A stretch of DNA of 64,000 bases from an uncultured Devosia sp. Its GTDB lineage: Bacteria > Pseudomonadota > Alphaproteobacteria > Rhizobiales > Devosiaceae. Position numbers and translations under genes: made by a program. The notes beneath the pieces were generated by a model. That model worked only from the letters and a program-made list of their open reading frames with translations, ran no database searches and was not told the origin of the DNA. How positions within the stretch are numbered: the stretch's first letter is position 1; the number at the start of each line of letters is the position of its first letter. Positions 50,627 through 60,741 of the stretch are shown here, piece after piece. The stretch covers positions 1 through 64,000 of the forward strand of contig NZ_CAMLHM010000001.1 in NCBI RefSeq assembly GCF_946479885.1. The letters run 5' to 3'.

Positions 50627-51598
50627 ATGGAAAAGCGGCCACAACTAGACATTCTGCTATGCGCCCCCCGCGGTTTTTGCGCCGGGGTCGATCGGGCGAT
50701 CCAGATCGTCGAGCTCGCGCTCGAGAAATATGGCGCCCCGGTCTATGTGCGCCACGCCATCGTGCACAACAAATACGTGGTCGATGGGTTGCGAGACAAA
50801 GGCGCGGTCTTCGTTGAGGAACTGAGCGAAATCCCGGAAACGGACGCGCCGGTGGTGTTCTCGGCCCATGGCGTGCCCAAGTCGGTGCCGGCCGATGCCC
50901 GGAGCCGCAACATGTTCTTCCTTGATGCCACCTGCCCGCTGGTCAGCAAGGTGCATGTGGAGGCCCAACGCCATTTTGCCGAGGGCCACGAAATCGTGCT
51001 CATCGGCCACAAGGGGCATCCCGAAGTGGTCGGCACGATGGGCCAGCTGCCCGATGGCGCCATCACGCTGGTCGAGACGGTGGCCGACGCCATGGTGTTC
51101 GAGCCGCGCGACCCGCAGACGCTCGCCTTCGTGACGCAGACGACGCTGTCGGTGGACGATACCCGGGAGATTGTCGCGGCGCTGAAGTCGCGCTTCCCGG
51201 CGATCAACGGTCCGCACAAGGAAGACATCTGTTACGCCACGACCAACCGGCAGGAGGCCATCAAGGCGGTGGCGCCGGAGGTCGATGCGATGATCGTGGT
51301 CGGTTCGCCCAATTCATCGAACTCGCTGCGCCTGGTGGAAGTGGCCGAACGGGCGGGGTGCAAGGTGTCGATGCTGGTCGACCGTGCCTCCGAGATCGAC
51401 TGGTCGCGGCTTGAGGGTATAAGGACCCTGGGCGTATCAGCCGGCGCGTCGGCGCCCGAAAAGCTGGTGGATGAGGTCATCGAGGCCTTTGCGCAGCGCT
51501 ATGACATCAAGGTCGAGGCGCGCGTCACCGCCAAGGAAAACATCGCCTTCAACATCCCGCGCGAGCTGCGTGCCATCGAAGCCGCCGTCGCCCGATGA
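50627..51598 (+). CDS. ispH: 4-hydroxy-3-methylbut-2-enyl diphosphate reductase
   Basis: This 323-residue [4Fe-4S] enzyme performs the last MEP-pathway step, making IPP and DMAPP. Its cluster cysteines are visible in [26 protein letters not shown] and [12 protein letters not shown], and the substrate histidines in [12 protein letters not shown] and [10 protein letters not shown] (with [14 protein letters not shown]). It pairs with the ispE fragment at the right edge as MEP genes of this region, but each has its own transcript. The stop overlaps the GNAT gene by four bases. It is divergent from the PPDK-like gene. Confidence 0.97.
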   Translation: MEKRPQLDILLCAPRGFCAGVDRAIQIVELALEKYGAPVYVRHAIVHNKYVVDGLRDKGAVFVEELSEIPETDAPVVFSAHGVPKSVPADARSRNMFFLDATCPLVSKVHVEAQRHFAEGHEIVLIGHKGHPEVVGTMGQLPDGAITLVETVADAMVFEPRDPQTLAFVTQTTLSVDDTREIVAALKSRFPAINGPHKEDICYATTNRQEAIKAVAPEVDAMIVVGSPNSSNSLRLVEVAERAGCKVSMLVDRASEIDWSRLEGIRTLGVSAGASAPEKLVDEVIEAFAQRYDIKVEARVTAKENIAFNIPRELRAIEAAVAR

Positions 51599-52125
51599 GT
51601 GGACTCGATCTGCTTGAAACCGAGCGCCTAGTGCTGTCGGGCTGGCGCATGGATCAGGTGGATGACCTGATCCGCCTGCACGGGACCGCCGACATCGCGC
51701 GGTATCTGTCGCAGAGCGGCGAGCCGTGGACGCGCCAGCAGGCCGAGCAGGCTCTTGCCGGCTGGATCGACCTGTTCGAGACCCGCAAGCTGGGCAAGTT
51801 GCGCCTGACGCGGAAGTCCGATGGTGCCTTTGTCGGCCGCGCGGGCTACGGCATTTATCCCCCCACCGGCGAACCCGAGATAGGCTACGCGCTGTTCAGC
51901 GAGCATCACGGACAGGGCTATGCGACGGAGGCGGCGACGGCATTGCGCGACTGGATCTTCCAGGACAGCGACGTCAGCCATTTCATCGGCTTCGCCGACG
52001 TCCGAAACGCGCCCTCGCTTGCCGTCCTCCGCAAGATCGGCATGGTCCCCACGCGGGTCGAAACCGAGCCCGGCGGGTTGCGCTGCCAGTTCCACATCTA
52101 TGAGCGCCCGACAGAACATGACTGA
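51595..52125 (+). CDS. GNAT-family N-acetyltransferase (RimJ/RimL-like)
   Basis: This 176-residue acetyltransferase of the Acetyltransf_3 group starts [20 protein letters not shown], with the acetyl-CoA loop in [20 protein letters not shown] (about 99-118; Q/RxxGxA type) and the family helix [19 protein letters not shown] (about 142-160). Members acetylate protein N-termini or small amines; the target is unknown. The start overlaps ispH by four bases and the stop overlaps rnhA by eight, so ispH-GNAT-rnhA are probably a single coupled operon. Confidence 0.88.
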   Translation: MSGLDLLETERLVLSGWRMDQVDDLIRLHGTADIARYLSQSGEPWTRQQAEQALAGWIDLFETRKLGKLRLTRKSDGAFVGRAGYGIYPPTGEPEIGYALFSEHHGQGYATEAATALRDWIFQDSDVSHFIGFADVRNAPSLAVLRKIGMVPTRVETEPGGLRCQFHIYERPTEHD

Positions 52126-52591
52126 CACCGTCATCATCCACACCGACGGCGCTTGCTCGGGCAATCCCGGCCCAGGCGGCTGGGGCGCCATTCTCGAATA
52201 TGGCGGCCACACCAAGGAGTTGAAGGGTGGCGAGGCGCTGACCACCAACAACAAGATGGAACTGACGGCGGCAATCGAGGCCCTCAACGCCCTCAAGCGC
52301 CCCTGCACCGTCGAAATCCATACCGACAGCCAATACGTGAAAAACGGCGTGCAGAGCTGGATGCACGGCTGGAAGCGCAATGGCTGGAAGACGGCCGACA
52401 AGAAGCCGGTGAAGAATCTTGAGCTCTGGCAGGCGCTGGACGAGGCGACCAAGCGTCATACCATCACCTGGAAATGGGTTAAGGGTCACGCCGGGCACGA
52501 ACTCAACGAGCGGGCCGACCAGCTTGCCAATGAAGGCATGGCGCCATTCAAGCCGAAGAAGCGTGACGACCGGCTGATGCCGCCGGTCTAG
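52118..52591 (+). CDS. rnhA: Ribonuclease HI
   Basis: This 157-residue enzyme cuts the RNA of RNA-DNA hybrids. The four catalytic acids are visible: Asp in [18 protein letters not shown], Glu in [14 protein letters not shown], Asp in [13 protein letters not shown] and Asp in [13 protein letters not shown]. The basic handle motif [17 protein letters not shown] is present. The frame extends back to 51920, but the ATG at 52118 is the true start. It overlaps the GNAT stop by eight bases and is convergent with the DUF808 gene (four-base overlap, 52588-52591). Confidence 0.96.
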   Translation: MTDTVIIHTDGACSGNPGPGGWGAILEYGGHTKELKGGEALTTNNKMELTAAIEALNALKRPCTVEIHTDSQYVKNGVQSWMHGWKRNGWKTADKKPVKNLELWQALDEATKRHTITWKWVKGHAGHELNERADQLANEGMAPFKPKKRDDRLMPPV

Positions 52592-53574
52592 GCGTCAGCC
52601 CGCTTGGGCAGCAGGCGCTTGGTGGCTTTCAGCGCCGGGGCGATGACGTAACCCGCTACCGGGATCATCAACGCGCCAAGGGCCAGCCCGATGATGAAAT
52701 CGACCAGCGCAGTCGCGAACCAGCCGGCAAGGCCTGATATTGCAGGCAGTGTATGCTCGGCCCAGTGGGCGGCGGTTTCCACGATATGCTCCGGGCCGGC
52801 AAAGCCGAATTCGCAGAGCCCGTGCACGATGATGCTGCCGCCGACCCAGGTCATGGCTGCTGTGCCGATGACGCTGAGGACCTGCATGAAGACCGGCATG
52901 GCGACCACGAGGCCGCGGCCGAATGCACGGGCCGCCCCGGTGCGCGCATTGCGGGCCGTCCAGAGGCCAAAGTCGTCGCCTTTGACGATGAGCGCGACGA
53001 CGCCATAGACCGCCACGGTAATGCCGATGCCGGCCACGGCCAGGATGGCGGCGCGGGTCCAGAAGTCCGGGACTTCGATGGCAGCGAGGATGATGGTCAT
53101 GATCTCGGCGGAGAGGATGAAATCGGTCTGGATGGCGCCGGCGATCTTCTGCTCCTCGAGGGTCTTGGCGTCGATGGCAACGGGCTCCAGCGACGCCTCG
53201 TGGGCTTCGGCATTGTGCGGCGCCAGAGCGTGGAACACCTTTTCGGCGCCCTCGTAGCAAAGATAGGCGCCGCCGATCATCAGCAGCGGCGTGATGAGCC
53301 AGGGCGCGAACAGGCTCAGCAGCAATGCCGCCGGCAGCAGGAACAGCAGCTTGTTCTTGATCGAACCCCAGGCGATGCGGCCGACAATGGGCAGCTCGCG
53401 GTCGGCGGTGAAGCCATGCACATAGTTGGGCGTGACCGCCGCGTCGTCGATGACGGCGCCGGCCGCTTTCACGCCGGCCTTGGCCGCCTGCCCTGCCACA
53501 TCATCCAGCGACGCCGCGGCGACCTTCACCAGGCCGGCAACGTCGTCCAGCAGCGCCAGCAAACCAACACTCAT
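52588..53574 (-). CDS. DUF808 (YedI-like) membrane protein
   Basis: This 328-residue protein is of the DUF808/YedI family. It begins [20 protein letters not shown] and has about six membrane segments. [37 protein letters not shown] and [20 protein letters not shown] are family landmarks. The role is unknown; it is predicted to sit in the inner membrane. It is convergent with rnhA and overlaps it. A secreted hypothetical gene is divergent upstream. The length is normal for the family. Confidence 0.87.
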   Translation of the reverse strand: MSVGLLALLDDVAGLVKVAAASLDDVAGQAAKAGVKAAGAVIDDAAVTPNYVHGFTADRELPIVGRIAWGSIKNKLLFLLPAALLLSLFAPWLITPLLMIGGAYLCYEGAEKVFHALAPHNAEAHEASLEPVAIDAKTLEEQKIAGAIQTDFILSAEIMTIILAAIEVPDFWTRAAILAVAGIGITVAVYGVVALIVKGDDFGLWTARNARTGAARAFGRGLVVAMPVFMQVLSVIGTAAMTWVGGSIIVHGLCEFGFAGPEHIVETAAHWAEHTLPAISGLAGWFATALVDFIIGLALGALMIPVAGYVIAPALKATKRLLPKRADA

Positions 53575-53638
53575 GCAAATATCCTTGGTAGCGCCGGTTT
53601 GAATTGGCAGGCGTGCCGGCTTGGCGCATCATCTGGTG

Positions 53639-53980
53639 ATGTTTCGCCCAATTGCAATCACCCTCGCCCTGCTTGCGCTGACAACGGCGCCGGCTTTCGC
53701 ACAGTTCCCGCCTCCGGGGGTCTATCAGTGCGTCGACATGAACGGCGGCGCCTTCGGTACGCTGACGCTGCTGGTCGCGGGTGACTACGACTTCACCTCC
53801 AGCGCCACGGTCGGCGGCAGCGGCCAGGTTGCGTCATCTGGCAACAGCGTCAACGCGCTGACCGGTCCGCTGGCCGACATAGACCTCAACGGCAGCTTCA
53901 CCACCGACGATCGGGGCGAGGCCTCGTTCATGTTTTCCACCACGCTGGGCAGCGTGTTGTGTGCGTTGCCGGCGCGCTAG
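53639..53980 (+). CDS. Small secreted hypothetical protein
   Basis: This 113-residue protein starts with a typical signal peptide ([20 protein letters not shown]), cleaved after AFAQ. The mature part is Gly/Ser/Thr-rich and likely beta-rich. It contains three cysteines (YQCVDMNGG and a C near the end in VLCALPAR). No family is recognised. It is convergent with glyS (overlap of four bases) and divergent from the DUF808 gene, with 64 bases between. The frame extends six codons upstream to a TTG at 53621. Confidence 0.6.
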   Translation: MFRPIAITLALLALTTAPAFAQFPPPGVYQCVDMNGGAFGTLTLLVAGDYDFTSSATVGGSGQVASSGNSVNALTGPLADIDLNGSFTTDDRGEASFMFSTTLGSVLCALPAR

Positions 53981-56001
53981 CCGGCCACTTTGCCGAAGTC
54001 AGCCACCAGATGCATGGTGTCACGCAGGCGGGCTAAGAGGTTCAACCGGTTGGCACGCACGGCGGGATCGGCATCATTGACCAGCACCGCAGTGAAGAAC
54101 GCATCGACCGGCGCGCGCAGCGAAGCCAGTTCGGCCATGGCACCGCGGTAATCGTCGTTGGCGACGTGATTGCCGACCGCCGCATGGACTGCGTCCACGG
54201 CAAAGGCCAGGGCCGTTTCCTCGGGAAGCTTGAGCGCGTCCTGGGAGACGACGCCGGCATAGGACTTGCCGTCCTTCTTTTCCTCGGCGGCGAGAATGTT
54301 GGCGCCGCGCTTGTAGCCAGCCAGCAGGTTCTGCCCATCGGCCGAAGACAACAGCGCCGATAGCGCCTCGGCGCGCTGGGTGATCTGCAGGATGTCGTTG
54401 CTGTCGGCGGAAATCACCGCATCGACGAGGTCATGCCGGGCGCCGGCATCGCGCAGCGACACCTTGAGACGGTCGTGGAAAAAGGCGAGCAGGTCGGCCT
54501 CGACCTTGAGCGGGAAGCGCAGGCCGTTTTCCGAGATGATGCGGATGACGCCCAGCGCAGCGCGGCGCAGCGCGAAGGGGTCGCGCGAGCCGGTGGGCTT
54601 TTCGTCGATGGCCCAGAAGCCGGTGAGTAGGTCGAGTTTGTCGGCGAGGGCGACGGCGATCGACACGGGCTCGGTCGGCACCTTGTCGGTCGGGCCGAGC
54701 GGCTTGTAGTGCATCTCGACAGCGGTCGCGATGTCAGCCGGTTCGCCCTGCGCGGTGGCGTAGTAGCGCCCCATCAGGCCCTGCAATTCCGGGAATTCGC
54801 CGACCATGCCGGTGGTGAGATCGGCCTTGGCCAGCATGGCGGCGCGCTTGGCCCGCTCGGGATCGGCGCCGACCTGCGGGGCGATTTCGCCGGCCAGCTT
54901 CACCAGCCGTTCGACACGAGCGAACTGCGACCCCAGCTTGGCGTGGAACACGGTCTCTTCGAGCTTGGGCAGGCCATGCTCGAGCGGCAGTGCCAGGTCG
55001 CCCTGATAGAAGAAGGCAGCATCGGAAAGGCGGGCGCGGATCACGCGCTCGTTGCCCGCGGTGACCACGACGCCACCATCGGCAGGAATGGTGTTGGCAG
55101 TGATGATGAAATTGGGCGCCAGCTTGCCGGACGCGTCGCGCAGGCAGAAGCACTTCTGGTTGGCGCGGATGGTGGCGATGATGACTTCCTCGGGCAGCTT
55201 GAGGAAATCGGGGTCGAACGACCCCATCATCACCACCGGCCATTCGACGAGGCCGGCGACCTCTTCGAGCAGCCCTTCATCAGCGATGACGGTCAGGCCC
55301 TGCGCGAAGGCAAGCTGGTCGGCATCGGCGCGGATGATGTCCTTGCGGCGGTCGATATCGAGCACGACCTTGGCGCGCTCCAGCGCTTCCACATAGTCAT
55401 CGAAGCGGCGAACACGGATGGCTTCGGGGGCGAGGAAGCGATGGCCGAACGTGGTCTGCCCGGATGTGATGGTGTTGGAGGCGAAGGGAATGACCACCGG
55501 CTCTTCGTTTTCGGCGCCGAAGGTCGCGGTGATGGCGCGCAGCGGGCGAACCCAGTTGAAGCTGCCGCTGCCCCAGCGCATCGACTTGGCCCAGGGGAAT
55601 TCGTTGAGAATCTTGGGCAGGATGCCGGACAGCAGCGCAATTGCCTCAGCGCCCGGCTTGTTGATATGGGCGACGTAGAAATCGCCCTTCTTGGGGTCGC
55701 TCTCGACCTTGGCCTGATCGAGCGAAGCCAGCCCCGCCGACCGCAGGAAACCATCGATCGCCGGCTGCGGGGCGCCAACCTTGGGACCCTTCTTTTCTTC
55801 GCGCGTATCGGGCGAACGGGCCGGCAGGCCCGTCACGGTCAGCGCCAGGCGGCGCGGCGTGACGAATGCCTTGGCGCCCTCATAGACCAGACCCGCATCG
55901 ACCAGCGCATTGGTGACGGCCTTTTTGAGGTCATCGGCGGCGCGACGCTGGAAGCGGGCCGGGATTTCCTCGGAAAAGAGTTCGAGCAGCAGTTCGGGCA
56001 T
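53977..56001 (-). CDS. glyS: Glycine-tRNA ligase, beta subunit
   Basis: This 674-residue tRNA-binding subunit of the alpha2beta2 glycyl-tRNA synthetase starts at [20 protein letters not shown]; the two codons before (VSA) are an extension of the frame. Other landmarks are [70 protein letters not shown] followed by [11 protein letters not shown] (about 480-495), and a C-terminal anticodon-binding domain with [24 protein letters not shown] sequence. glyQ is 3.5 kb away (59537-60460), with a DUF2207/LemA pair and rnk between them. Confidence 0.95.
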   Translation of the reverse strand: MPELLLELFSEEIPARFQRRAADDLKKAVTNALVDAGLVYEGAKAFVTPRRLALTVTGLPARSPDTREEKKGPKVGAPQPAIDGFLRSAGLASLDQAKVESDPKKGDFYVAHINKPGAEAIALLSGILPKILNEFPWAKSMRWGSGSFNWVRPLRAITATFGAENEEPVVIPFASNTITSGQTTFGHRFLAPEAIRVRRFDDYVEALERAKVVLDIDRRKDIIRADADQLAFAQGLTVIADEGLLEEVAGLVEWPVVMMGSFDPDFLKLPEEVIIATIRANQKCFCLRDASGKLAPNFIITANTIPADGGVVVTAGNERVIRARLSDAAFFYQGDLALPLEHGLPKLEETVFHAKLGSQFARVERLVKLAGEIAPQVGADPERAKRAAMLAKADLTTGMVGEFPELQGLMGRYYATAQGEPADIATAVEMHYKPLGPTDKVPTEPVSIAVALADKLDLLTGFWAIDEKPTGSRDPFALRRAALGVIRIISENGLRFPLKVEADLLAFFHDRLKVSLRDAGARHDLVDAVISADSNDILQITQRAEALSALLSSADGQNLLAGYKRGANILAAEEKKDGKSYAGVVSQDALKLPEETALAFAVDAVHAAVGNHVANDDYRGAMAELASLRAPVDAFFTAVLVNDADPAVRANRLNLLARLRDTMHLVADFGKVAG

Positions 56002-56087
56002 GGCGGATACCAAGGGTTAGAAGCGCGGTTTGCTTAGCTTGGGGCGGGTGGATTGTCCACGAGGAAGCGCGGTTAGGGCACCATCGG

Positions 56088-56200
56088 CTCCCCTCCCCCT
56101 TGAGGGGAGGGGCTGGGGGTGGGGGTCTCGCAGTGGGTCGCTGAAGGACCCCCTCCCTCGGTCCCTCCCCTCAGGGGGGAGGGAGGCGAAACCCTCGGCC
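56088..56200. repeat. Composite palindromic repeat region, family D copy 2
   Basis: CCCCTCCCCCTTGAGGGGAGG, then CTGGGGGTGGGGGTC, ACCCCCTCCCTCGGTCC and CCCCTCAGGGGGGAGG. It is the same style as the element at 39466-39614. The stretch 56002-56222 between glyS and the DUF2207 gene holds this and no gene I can support. Confidence 0.6.
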
Positions 56201-56222
56201 CCTGCCCCCGTCTTATCTCGTC

Positions 56223-58148
56223 CTACCAGCCGCCACCGCCACCACCGCCGCCACCGCCACCGGACGAGCCGCCACCGCCACCACCACCGGAACTGAAGCC
56301 GGACGAGCTCGCCTGTACCGGCTGCGCCGCCACCATGGCCGCCGTCATGCCGGCAGCGGCCGCGCTGACTGCATTGGTCATGCTGGCGGCCGAACCGCCG
56401 ACCGAGCGGCCGGAACCGCTATGGTACCAGTTTGGCGAATAGGAACTGCCGGAGACATCGCTCACCGCGTGGCGTGCCAACTCGGCGTCGAAGTGCTGGC
56501 TCCAGGGCTTTTCGACGCCTAGGGCGATGGCATAGGGCAGGAGCCGCTCGAAGCGCGTTGCCGTCATCGGCGGCGCCTCCGTCATGTTCATGCGGTCCTT
56601 TTCGGCGGTCTCGAGGTAGAGCTTCAACCCATCGATCTGGTCCATCACCTTGCGCCCCTGCAGGGTCGGCGCACGCATCAGCACGGTGAATATGATGGTC
56701 ACCACAACAATGGAGACGGCGGCGATCGACGCGACATTGATCGACAGTGAAGTGAGGCTGTCGAGGATGAAGCCGAAGACGTTGAAGCTGACAATGGCGA
56801 CCCAGATCGCCCCGACAATGCCTGGCACGATCCGCCCCTGCAGGCCCTTGCTGGCAACGCGGCCGAGCGTCGCCAGCACGATGCCGACCACGATGGAGCC
56901 GATGAGCCAGATCGGGTCGAGGATTTCGGTGAAGACCATGCCCCCCAGCAGCAGGATGGCGAGGGCGTAGCCCAGAAGCGAGTAGCCGGTATTGTTCTTG
57001 AACCAGAGCGTCCGATTCTCGGTTTCGATGGCGCTGGTGAATTCGGCACGCTTCTTCTGCAGCGTGGGACCGGTCGACTTGTCGATAACCGTGGTCCTCT
57101 TGCTCTGCAGATAGCTGAAGATGATGTTTTCGCTGGTCGACAGCGGCTCTTCGGGCTGCTTGCCCGTGGTCTTGATGCTGAGCGAGCCCGAGGTATTGTC
57201 GATGGTCACCAGACCCCTGACGCCAAGGTCGAAGATCGCCGAGGTCAGGGCCGTCCAGCCCATGTCGCCAAAGCCCCATTTGTGGATGTAGTGGGTCAGG
57301 GGCGGCGAGAAGCCTGTGGGCGCGTGGAACAGGGGAATGATGGTGCCCTTGTCCGGGTCGCGTCCGACGCGAAACCAGGCCAGGGCGTTGTAGGCCACAG
57401 CAAGCAACGCGGCGAGAACGGGGATGATGGTCTCGCGCAGGTCCGACAGCTGCTGCATCAGCGCGGCAAAGCCGGTGGGAAAGGCGATCACGCCCTTGTT
57501 GAAGGCCACCGCAATGGTCATGCCCTCCCCTGCCCCCAGGGCGCGGCTGGCGCGGAAGCTGGCAGAAGTGTCCGAGGTGCGCTTGATGGAAACGGCCTCT
57601 TCGGTCGAACCGACCACGCCCGTATAGCCGGCAAGATCGGAAATGACGGCCCCGTCGGGCAACCTGACCGTGGCGCGCGCCGAGAGGATTGGGAACACCC
57701 AGTAATTGCCCGTGGCGTTCCAGTAGAGTTCGTCGTGATCCGCGAACTGCCGCGCCATGCGGGTCATGGTGTAGCGGATGATGTAGCTATGGACGCCGTA
57801 ATCGAGGAAATAGTCGGGATTGCCGATCCAGATGCGCTGGAAATTGCCCATGCGCTCGACGCGGTACATTTCCTGGTCACCGTCGCGGGTCACGCCGGTG
57901 ACCTCAAGTCCCGGTCGTACCTTGCCGCCGTCGCTACCCAGCATCACCACCGGAATGTCGCGATAGATGCCACGGCGGATTTCGGTGCCTTCGGCGTTGA
58001 CCTGGATGGTCTCGGTGACGTCGACCGAGCCGTCGGCGTTGAGAATGACGTCGGAGGTGAACGAACGGATTTCCTCGCGGGCCAAGGCGGGCGCCACGAG
58101 AATGCAGGCCATGACCAACATCACGACGAAACGAACTGCCTGCTTCAT
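56223..58148 (-). CDS. DUF2207 membrane protein with polyglycine tail
   Basis: This 641-residue protein begins with a signal peptide (VRFVVMLVMACILVAPALAR) from the ATG at 58148, followed by the extracytoplasmic DUF2207 domain (EIRSFTSDVILNADGSVDV, RGIYRDIPVVMLGS). Membrane segments follow around residues 220-250 and 390-470 and then a cytosolic region. The last about 20 residues are a poly-Gly/Ser run ending in GGGGW, common for this family. It is co-transcribed with the upstream lemA-type gene, with a palindromic repeat between; DUF2207 and LemA are often neighbours and may act together. The function is unknown. Confidence 0.87.
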   Translation of the reverse strand: MKQAVRFVVMLVMACILVAPALAREEIRSFTSDVILNADGSVDVTETIQVNAEGTEIRRGIYRDIPVVMLGSDGGKVRPGLEVTGVTRDGDQEMYRVERMGNFQRIWIGNPDYFLDYGVHSYIIRYTMTRMARQFADHDELYWNATGNYWVFPILSARATVRLPDGAVISDLAGYTGVVGSTEEAVSIKRTSDTSASFRASRALGAGEGMTIAVAFNKGVIAFPTGFAALMQQLSDLRETIIPVLAALLAVAYNALAWFRVGRDPDKGTIIPLFHAPTGFSPPLTHYIHKWGFGDMGWTALTSAIFDLGVRGLVTIDNTSGSLSIKTTGKQPEEPLSTSENIIFSYLQSKRTTVIDKSTGPTLQKKRAEFTSAIETENRTLWFKNNTGYSLLGYALAILLLGGMVFTEILDPIWLIGSIVVGIVLATLGRVASKGLQGRIVPGIVGAIWVAIVSFNVFGFILDSLTSLSINVASIAAVSIVVVTIIFTVLMRAPTLQGRKVMDQIDGLKLYLETAEKDRMNMTEAPPMTATRFERLLPYAIALGVEKPWSQHFDAELARHAVSDVSGSSYSPNWYHSGSGRSVGGSAASMTNAVSAAAAGMTAAMVAAQPVQASSSGFSSGGGGGGGSSGGGGGGGGGGGW

Positions 58149-58154
58149 CACCGT

Positions 58155-58230
58155 GTCATTCCCGCGCAAGCGGGAACCTCCGTCTTAAGACCAGGTCGAC
58201 AATAGAGATTCCCGCTTGCGCGGGAATGAC
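58155..58230. repeat. Palindromic repeat, family C copy 2
   Basis: GTCATTCCCGCGCAAGCGGG faces CCCGCTTGCGCGGGAATGAC, as in the copy at 40397-40474. It lies in the gap between the LemA and DUF2207 genes of the same strand. Confidence 0.8.
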
Positions 58231-58247
58231 TCCTGCGAGGGTAGTGG

Positions 58248-58808
58248 CTAGTTGAACTTCACGCTCGGCACAGCCCGGTCGGCTTCGTTTTCGAGCTCGA
58301 AATACTCGGCCTTCTGGAAGCCGAAGGGGCCGGCGATGAAGTTGGAGGGGACCGACTCGACCATGACGTTGAGATTGCGCACCGCGCCATTGTAGTAGCG
58401 GCGCGACATCTGGATTTCGTCTTCGACGGTCCGCAGGGCGTCCTGAAATTCGAGGAAGGTGGTATTGGCCTTGAGGTCCGGATAGGCCTCGGCCGTGGCG
58501 ATCAGCCGCCCCAGGGCAGACGACAGCTGTCCTTCGGCCGCGGCGCGCTGTTCGGGCGTGCCGTTGGCGACGGATGTGGCCGCGGCGCGGGCATTGGTCA
58601 CCGCTTCGAGCGTCTCGCGCTCGTGGCTCATGTAGCCCTTCACGGTTTCCATCAGGTTGGGGATGAGGTCGGTGCGGCGCTTGAGCTGCACATCGATGCC
58701 CGACCACCCCTCCTCCACCATCTGCCGGTTCTTGACCAGGCCGTTATAGATGCTGATCGCATAGAAGGCCGCGACGACGACAAGGCCAAGGATGATCCAA
58801 CCGATCAT
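58248..58808 (-). CDS. LemA-family membrane protein
   Basis: This 186-residue protein has one N-terminal membrane helix (WIILGLVVVAAFYAISIYNG) and an extended helical domain: LVKNRQMVEEGWSGIDVQLK, then RRTDLIPNLMETVKGYMSHE, and RLIATAEAYPDLKANTTFLE, all standard LemA motifs. Its job is not known; LemA proteins are often linked to surface proteins of the DUF2207/TPM type, as here. It is transcribed first in the LemA-DUF2207 pair. The C-terminal 25 residues (FIAGPFGFQKAEYFELE) are typical of the family. Confidence 0.93.
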   Translation of the reverse strand: MIGWIILGLVVVAAFYAISIYNGLVKNRQMVEEGWSGIDVQLKRRTDLIPNLMETVKGYMSHERETLEAVTNARAAATSVANGTPEQRAAAEGQLSSALGRLIATAEAYPDLKANTTFLEFQDALRTVEDEIQMSRRYYNGAVRNLNVMVESVPSNFIAGPFGFQKAEYFELENEADRAVPSVKFN

Positions 58809-58970
58809 GTGCGTTTACTCCCGAGCGCACCAGAATTGGCCGGACATTGGCATTGCGGCACCTTGGACGCAATGGGCGCCATCTTGCGCCGGGCCGCTTC
58901 CACCACTACGTTTACAGTCATGAGCAGAAACGCTGCATATTGGCTGGAAAATCCCCTCGCGGGAGCGCAG

Positions 58971-59007
58971 CCCTAAGCATGCCCGCAGCGCCGGCGCCTG
59001 CTTAGGG
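58971..59007. promoter_or_regulatory. Inverted repeat CCCTAAGCA-N19-TGCTTAGGG upstream of rnk
   Basis: Perfect 9-bp arms at 58971-58979 and 58999-59007, with a GGCGCC centre in the loop. It lies in the 305-base gap 58809-59113 between the divergent lemA and rnk genes, which otherwise holds no gene I can support. It could be a dyad operator or a leader stem-loop. Confidence 0.4.
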
Positions 59008-59113
59008 TAGGCGCGCCGCATGCTGCCGCGCAAACTGGCGCATCATCCAACATCATTCATTCGCCGATCCGGCGCGCACCGAGCGCGACGACGGCCATAC
59101 GAGAACACGCATC

Positions 59114-59515
59114 ATGACGAACACCATTCACAACGACCTCCGTCCCGAGATCATCCTGGGCGCGGCAGACCATCACCAGCTCAACGTCCTGGCCATGGCC
59201 GGGCTCACCCATACGCCGGACCAGTCCGACGACCTGCTCTACGAACTGGAACGGGCCCGCGTGGTCGACGATACCAATGTGCCCGGCGACATCATCCGCA
59301 TGGGCTCGACCGTGCGCTATCGCACCGATACCGGCCAGGAGCCGCAGGTAACGCTGGTCTATCCAGTCGATGCCGACATTGCAGAGGGGCGTATCTCGGT
59401 GCTGACGCCGGTCGGCACGGCATTGATCGGCCTGCGCGTTGGCCAGTCCATCACCTGGCGCGACCGGGCGCACAAGCGCCATATGCTGACGGTCCTCGAG
59501 GTGACGCAGTCCTGA
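59114..59515 (+). CDS. rnk: Regulator of nucleoside diphosphate kinase (Rnk-like, GreA fold)
   Basis: This 133-residue protein has a short N-terminal helix pair and the GreA/GreB C-terminal-type domain (GSTVRYRTDTGQEPQVTLVY, then the strand VLTPVGTALIGLRVGQSITW, about 85-104). It lacks the long GreA coiled coil, as Rnk does. Rnk binds RNA polymerase and influences NTP pools and exopolysaccharide in other proteobacteria. It is single, convergent with glyQ. The ATG at 59114 is preceded only by a weak ribosome site. The inverted repeat at 58971-59007 lies upstream. Confidence 0.87.
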   Translation: MTNTIHNDLRPEIILGAADHHQLNVLAMAGLTHTPDQSDDLLYELERARVVDDTNVPGDIIRMGSTVRYRTDTGQEPQVTLVYPVDADIAEGRISVLTPVGTALIGLRVGQSITWRDRAHKRHMLTVLEVTQS

Positions 59516-59536
59516 CTGACGGAAAGGTGGGGCGGC

Positions 59537-60460
59537 TTACTCCGCCCCACCGCCCGCGGTCTGCAGCCAGGCTTCGCCGCAGCTCTTGGCCAGTTCGCGG
59601 ATACGCAGGATGTAGCTCTGCCGCTCGGTCACCGAGATGACGCCGCGAGCGTCGAGCAGGTTGAAGTTGTGCGCGGCGCGCAGCACCTGCTCATAGGCCG
59701 GGATGGCCATGGTCTGCCGATTGGCCTCGGCGCCCTTGGCCAGGATGGCCCGGCATTCCTTCTCGGCGTCGGCAAAATGCCGGAACAGCATCTCGGTATC
59801 GGCCGCCTCGAAATTGTATTTGGACTGCTCCTGCTCATTCTGCAGGAACACGTCGGCATAGGTGACCTTGGCATCGCCCACGCCGCCGTTGAAGTTGAGC
59901 TCCATGATGGAGTCGACATTCTGCAGATAGCAGGCCAGGCGCTCCAGGCCATAGGTCAGTTCACCCGAGACCGGGTTGCACTCGAAGCCGGCAACCTGCT
60001 GGAAATAGGTAAACTGGCTGACTTCCATGCCGTCGCACCAGACTTCCCAGCCCAGGCCCCAGGCACCCAAAGTCGGGTTCTCCCAGTCGTCTTCGACGAA
60101 GCGCAGGTCGTGCACGCTGGGGTCGATGCCGATGGCATAGAGCGACTTGAGATAGAGTTCCTGCAGGTTGTCGGGCGATGGCTTGAGGATCACCTGGAAC
60201 TGATAATAGTGCTGCAGGCGGTTGGGGTTCTCGCCATAGCGGCCATCCTTGGGGCGACGCGAGGGCTGTGCGTAGGCGGCGTTCCACGGCTTTGGCCCCA
60301 GCGCGCGCAGCACAGTCCCCGTATGCGAGGTGCCGGCGCCCATCGGCATGTCATAGGGCTGGAGGATGACACAACCCTGCTCCGCCCAGAACTGCTGGAG
60401 CGTGAGGATCAGACCCTGGAAGGAATTCTTCGGGTCCATATGGGCGGGGCGGTTGGTCAT
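59537..60460 (-). CDS. glyQ: Glycine-tRNA ligase, alpha subunit
   Basis: This 307-residue catalytic subunit charges tRNA-Gly with glycine. Diagnostic stretches are [20 protein letters not shown] (about 12-31), [39 protein letters not shown] (about 72-91), [20 protein letters not shown] and [20 protein letters not shown]. All are intact. The glyS subunit is on the same strand further left, with rnk, lemA and the DUF2207 gene between. Upstream, in transcription order, lie the small membrane protein and S49 peptidase genes, which are usual neighbours in this order of bacteria. Confidence 0.97.
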   Translation of the reverse strand: MTNRPAHMDPKNSFQGLILTLQQFWAEQGCVILQPYDMPMGAGTSHTGTVLRALGPKPWNAAYAQPSRRPKDGRYGENPNRLQHYYQFQVILKPSPDNLQELYLKSLYAIGIDPSVHDLRFVEDDWENPTLGAWGLGWEVWCDGMEVSQFTYFQQVAGFECNPVSGELTYGLERLACYLQNVDSIMELNFNGGVGDAKVTYADVFLQNEQEQSKYNFEAADTEMLFRHFADAEKECRAILAKGAEANRQTMAIPAYEQVLRAAHNFNLLDARGVISVTERQSYILRIRELAKSCGEAWLQTAGGGAE

Positions 60461-60511
60461 TTGGCAGTCCCTGATTTCGGGACAAAGCTCTAGTTTGACC
60501 GCCGGTTTGGG

Positions 60512-60736
60512 TCAACGGCGTTTGTCGTCGTCACCCGGTCGGAACGTGCCGTCCTTGTCGCGCTTCAGGTCGATGACGCCGGGCTGGGCGCGTTCGCGCA
60601 GATCGCGCTCGCGGCGGAGGCGCTTGGCCTCCTGGTCCTCGGCCTTGAACTGGCCGGTCCAGTCGCGCCAAATCTTGCGCAGGCCCAGATAGATGGCCAG
60701 GCCGATGATGACGAAAATGATGATGCGTAACAGCAT
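60512..60736 (-). CDS. Small membrane protein, one transmembrane helix
   Basis: This 74-residue protein has one hydrophobic helix (LLRIIIFVIIGLAIYLGL) at the very start and a charged cytosolic remainder (KAEDQEAKRLRRERDLRERA), rich in Arg, Lys and Glu and probably helical. No family is recognised, but the gene stays with the S49 peptidase: its ATG (60736) lies five bases after the peptidase stop on the same strand. An accessory role beside the peptidase is an inference. The frame to 60964 is the shadow of the S49 gene. Confidence 0.7.
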   Translation of the reverse strand: MLLRIIIFVIIGLAIYLGLRKIWRDWTGQFKAEDQEAKRLRRERDLRERAQPGVIDLKRDKDGTFRPGDDDKRR

Positions 60737-60741
60737 GCCGG

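Noticed and set aside
54709..56037. A 442-residue plus-strand frame opposite glyS
   Set aside because: Shadow of the beta subunit of glycyl-tRNA synthetase, with no recognisable domain.
56223..56300. GCC/ACC trinucleotide run as an unstable microsatellite
   Set aside because: It encodes the polyglycine tail of the DUF2207 protein, which is a usual feature of that family; codons vary, so it is not a pure repeat.
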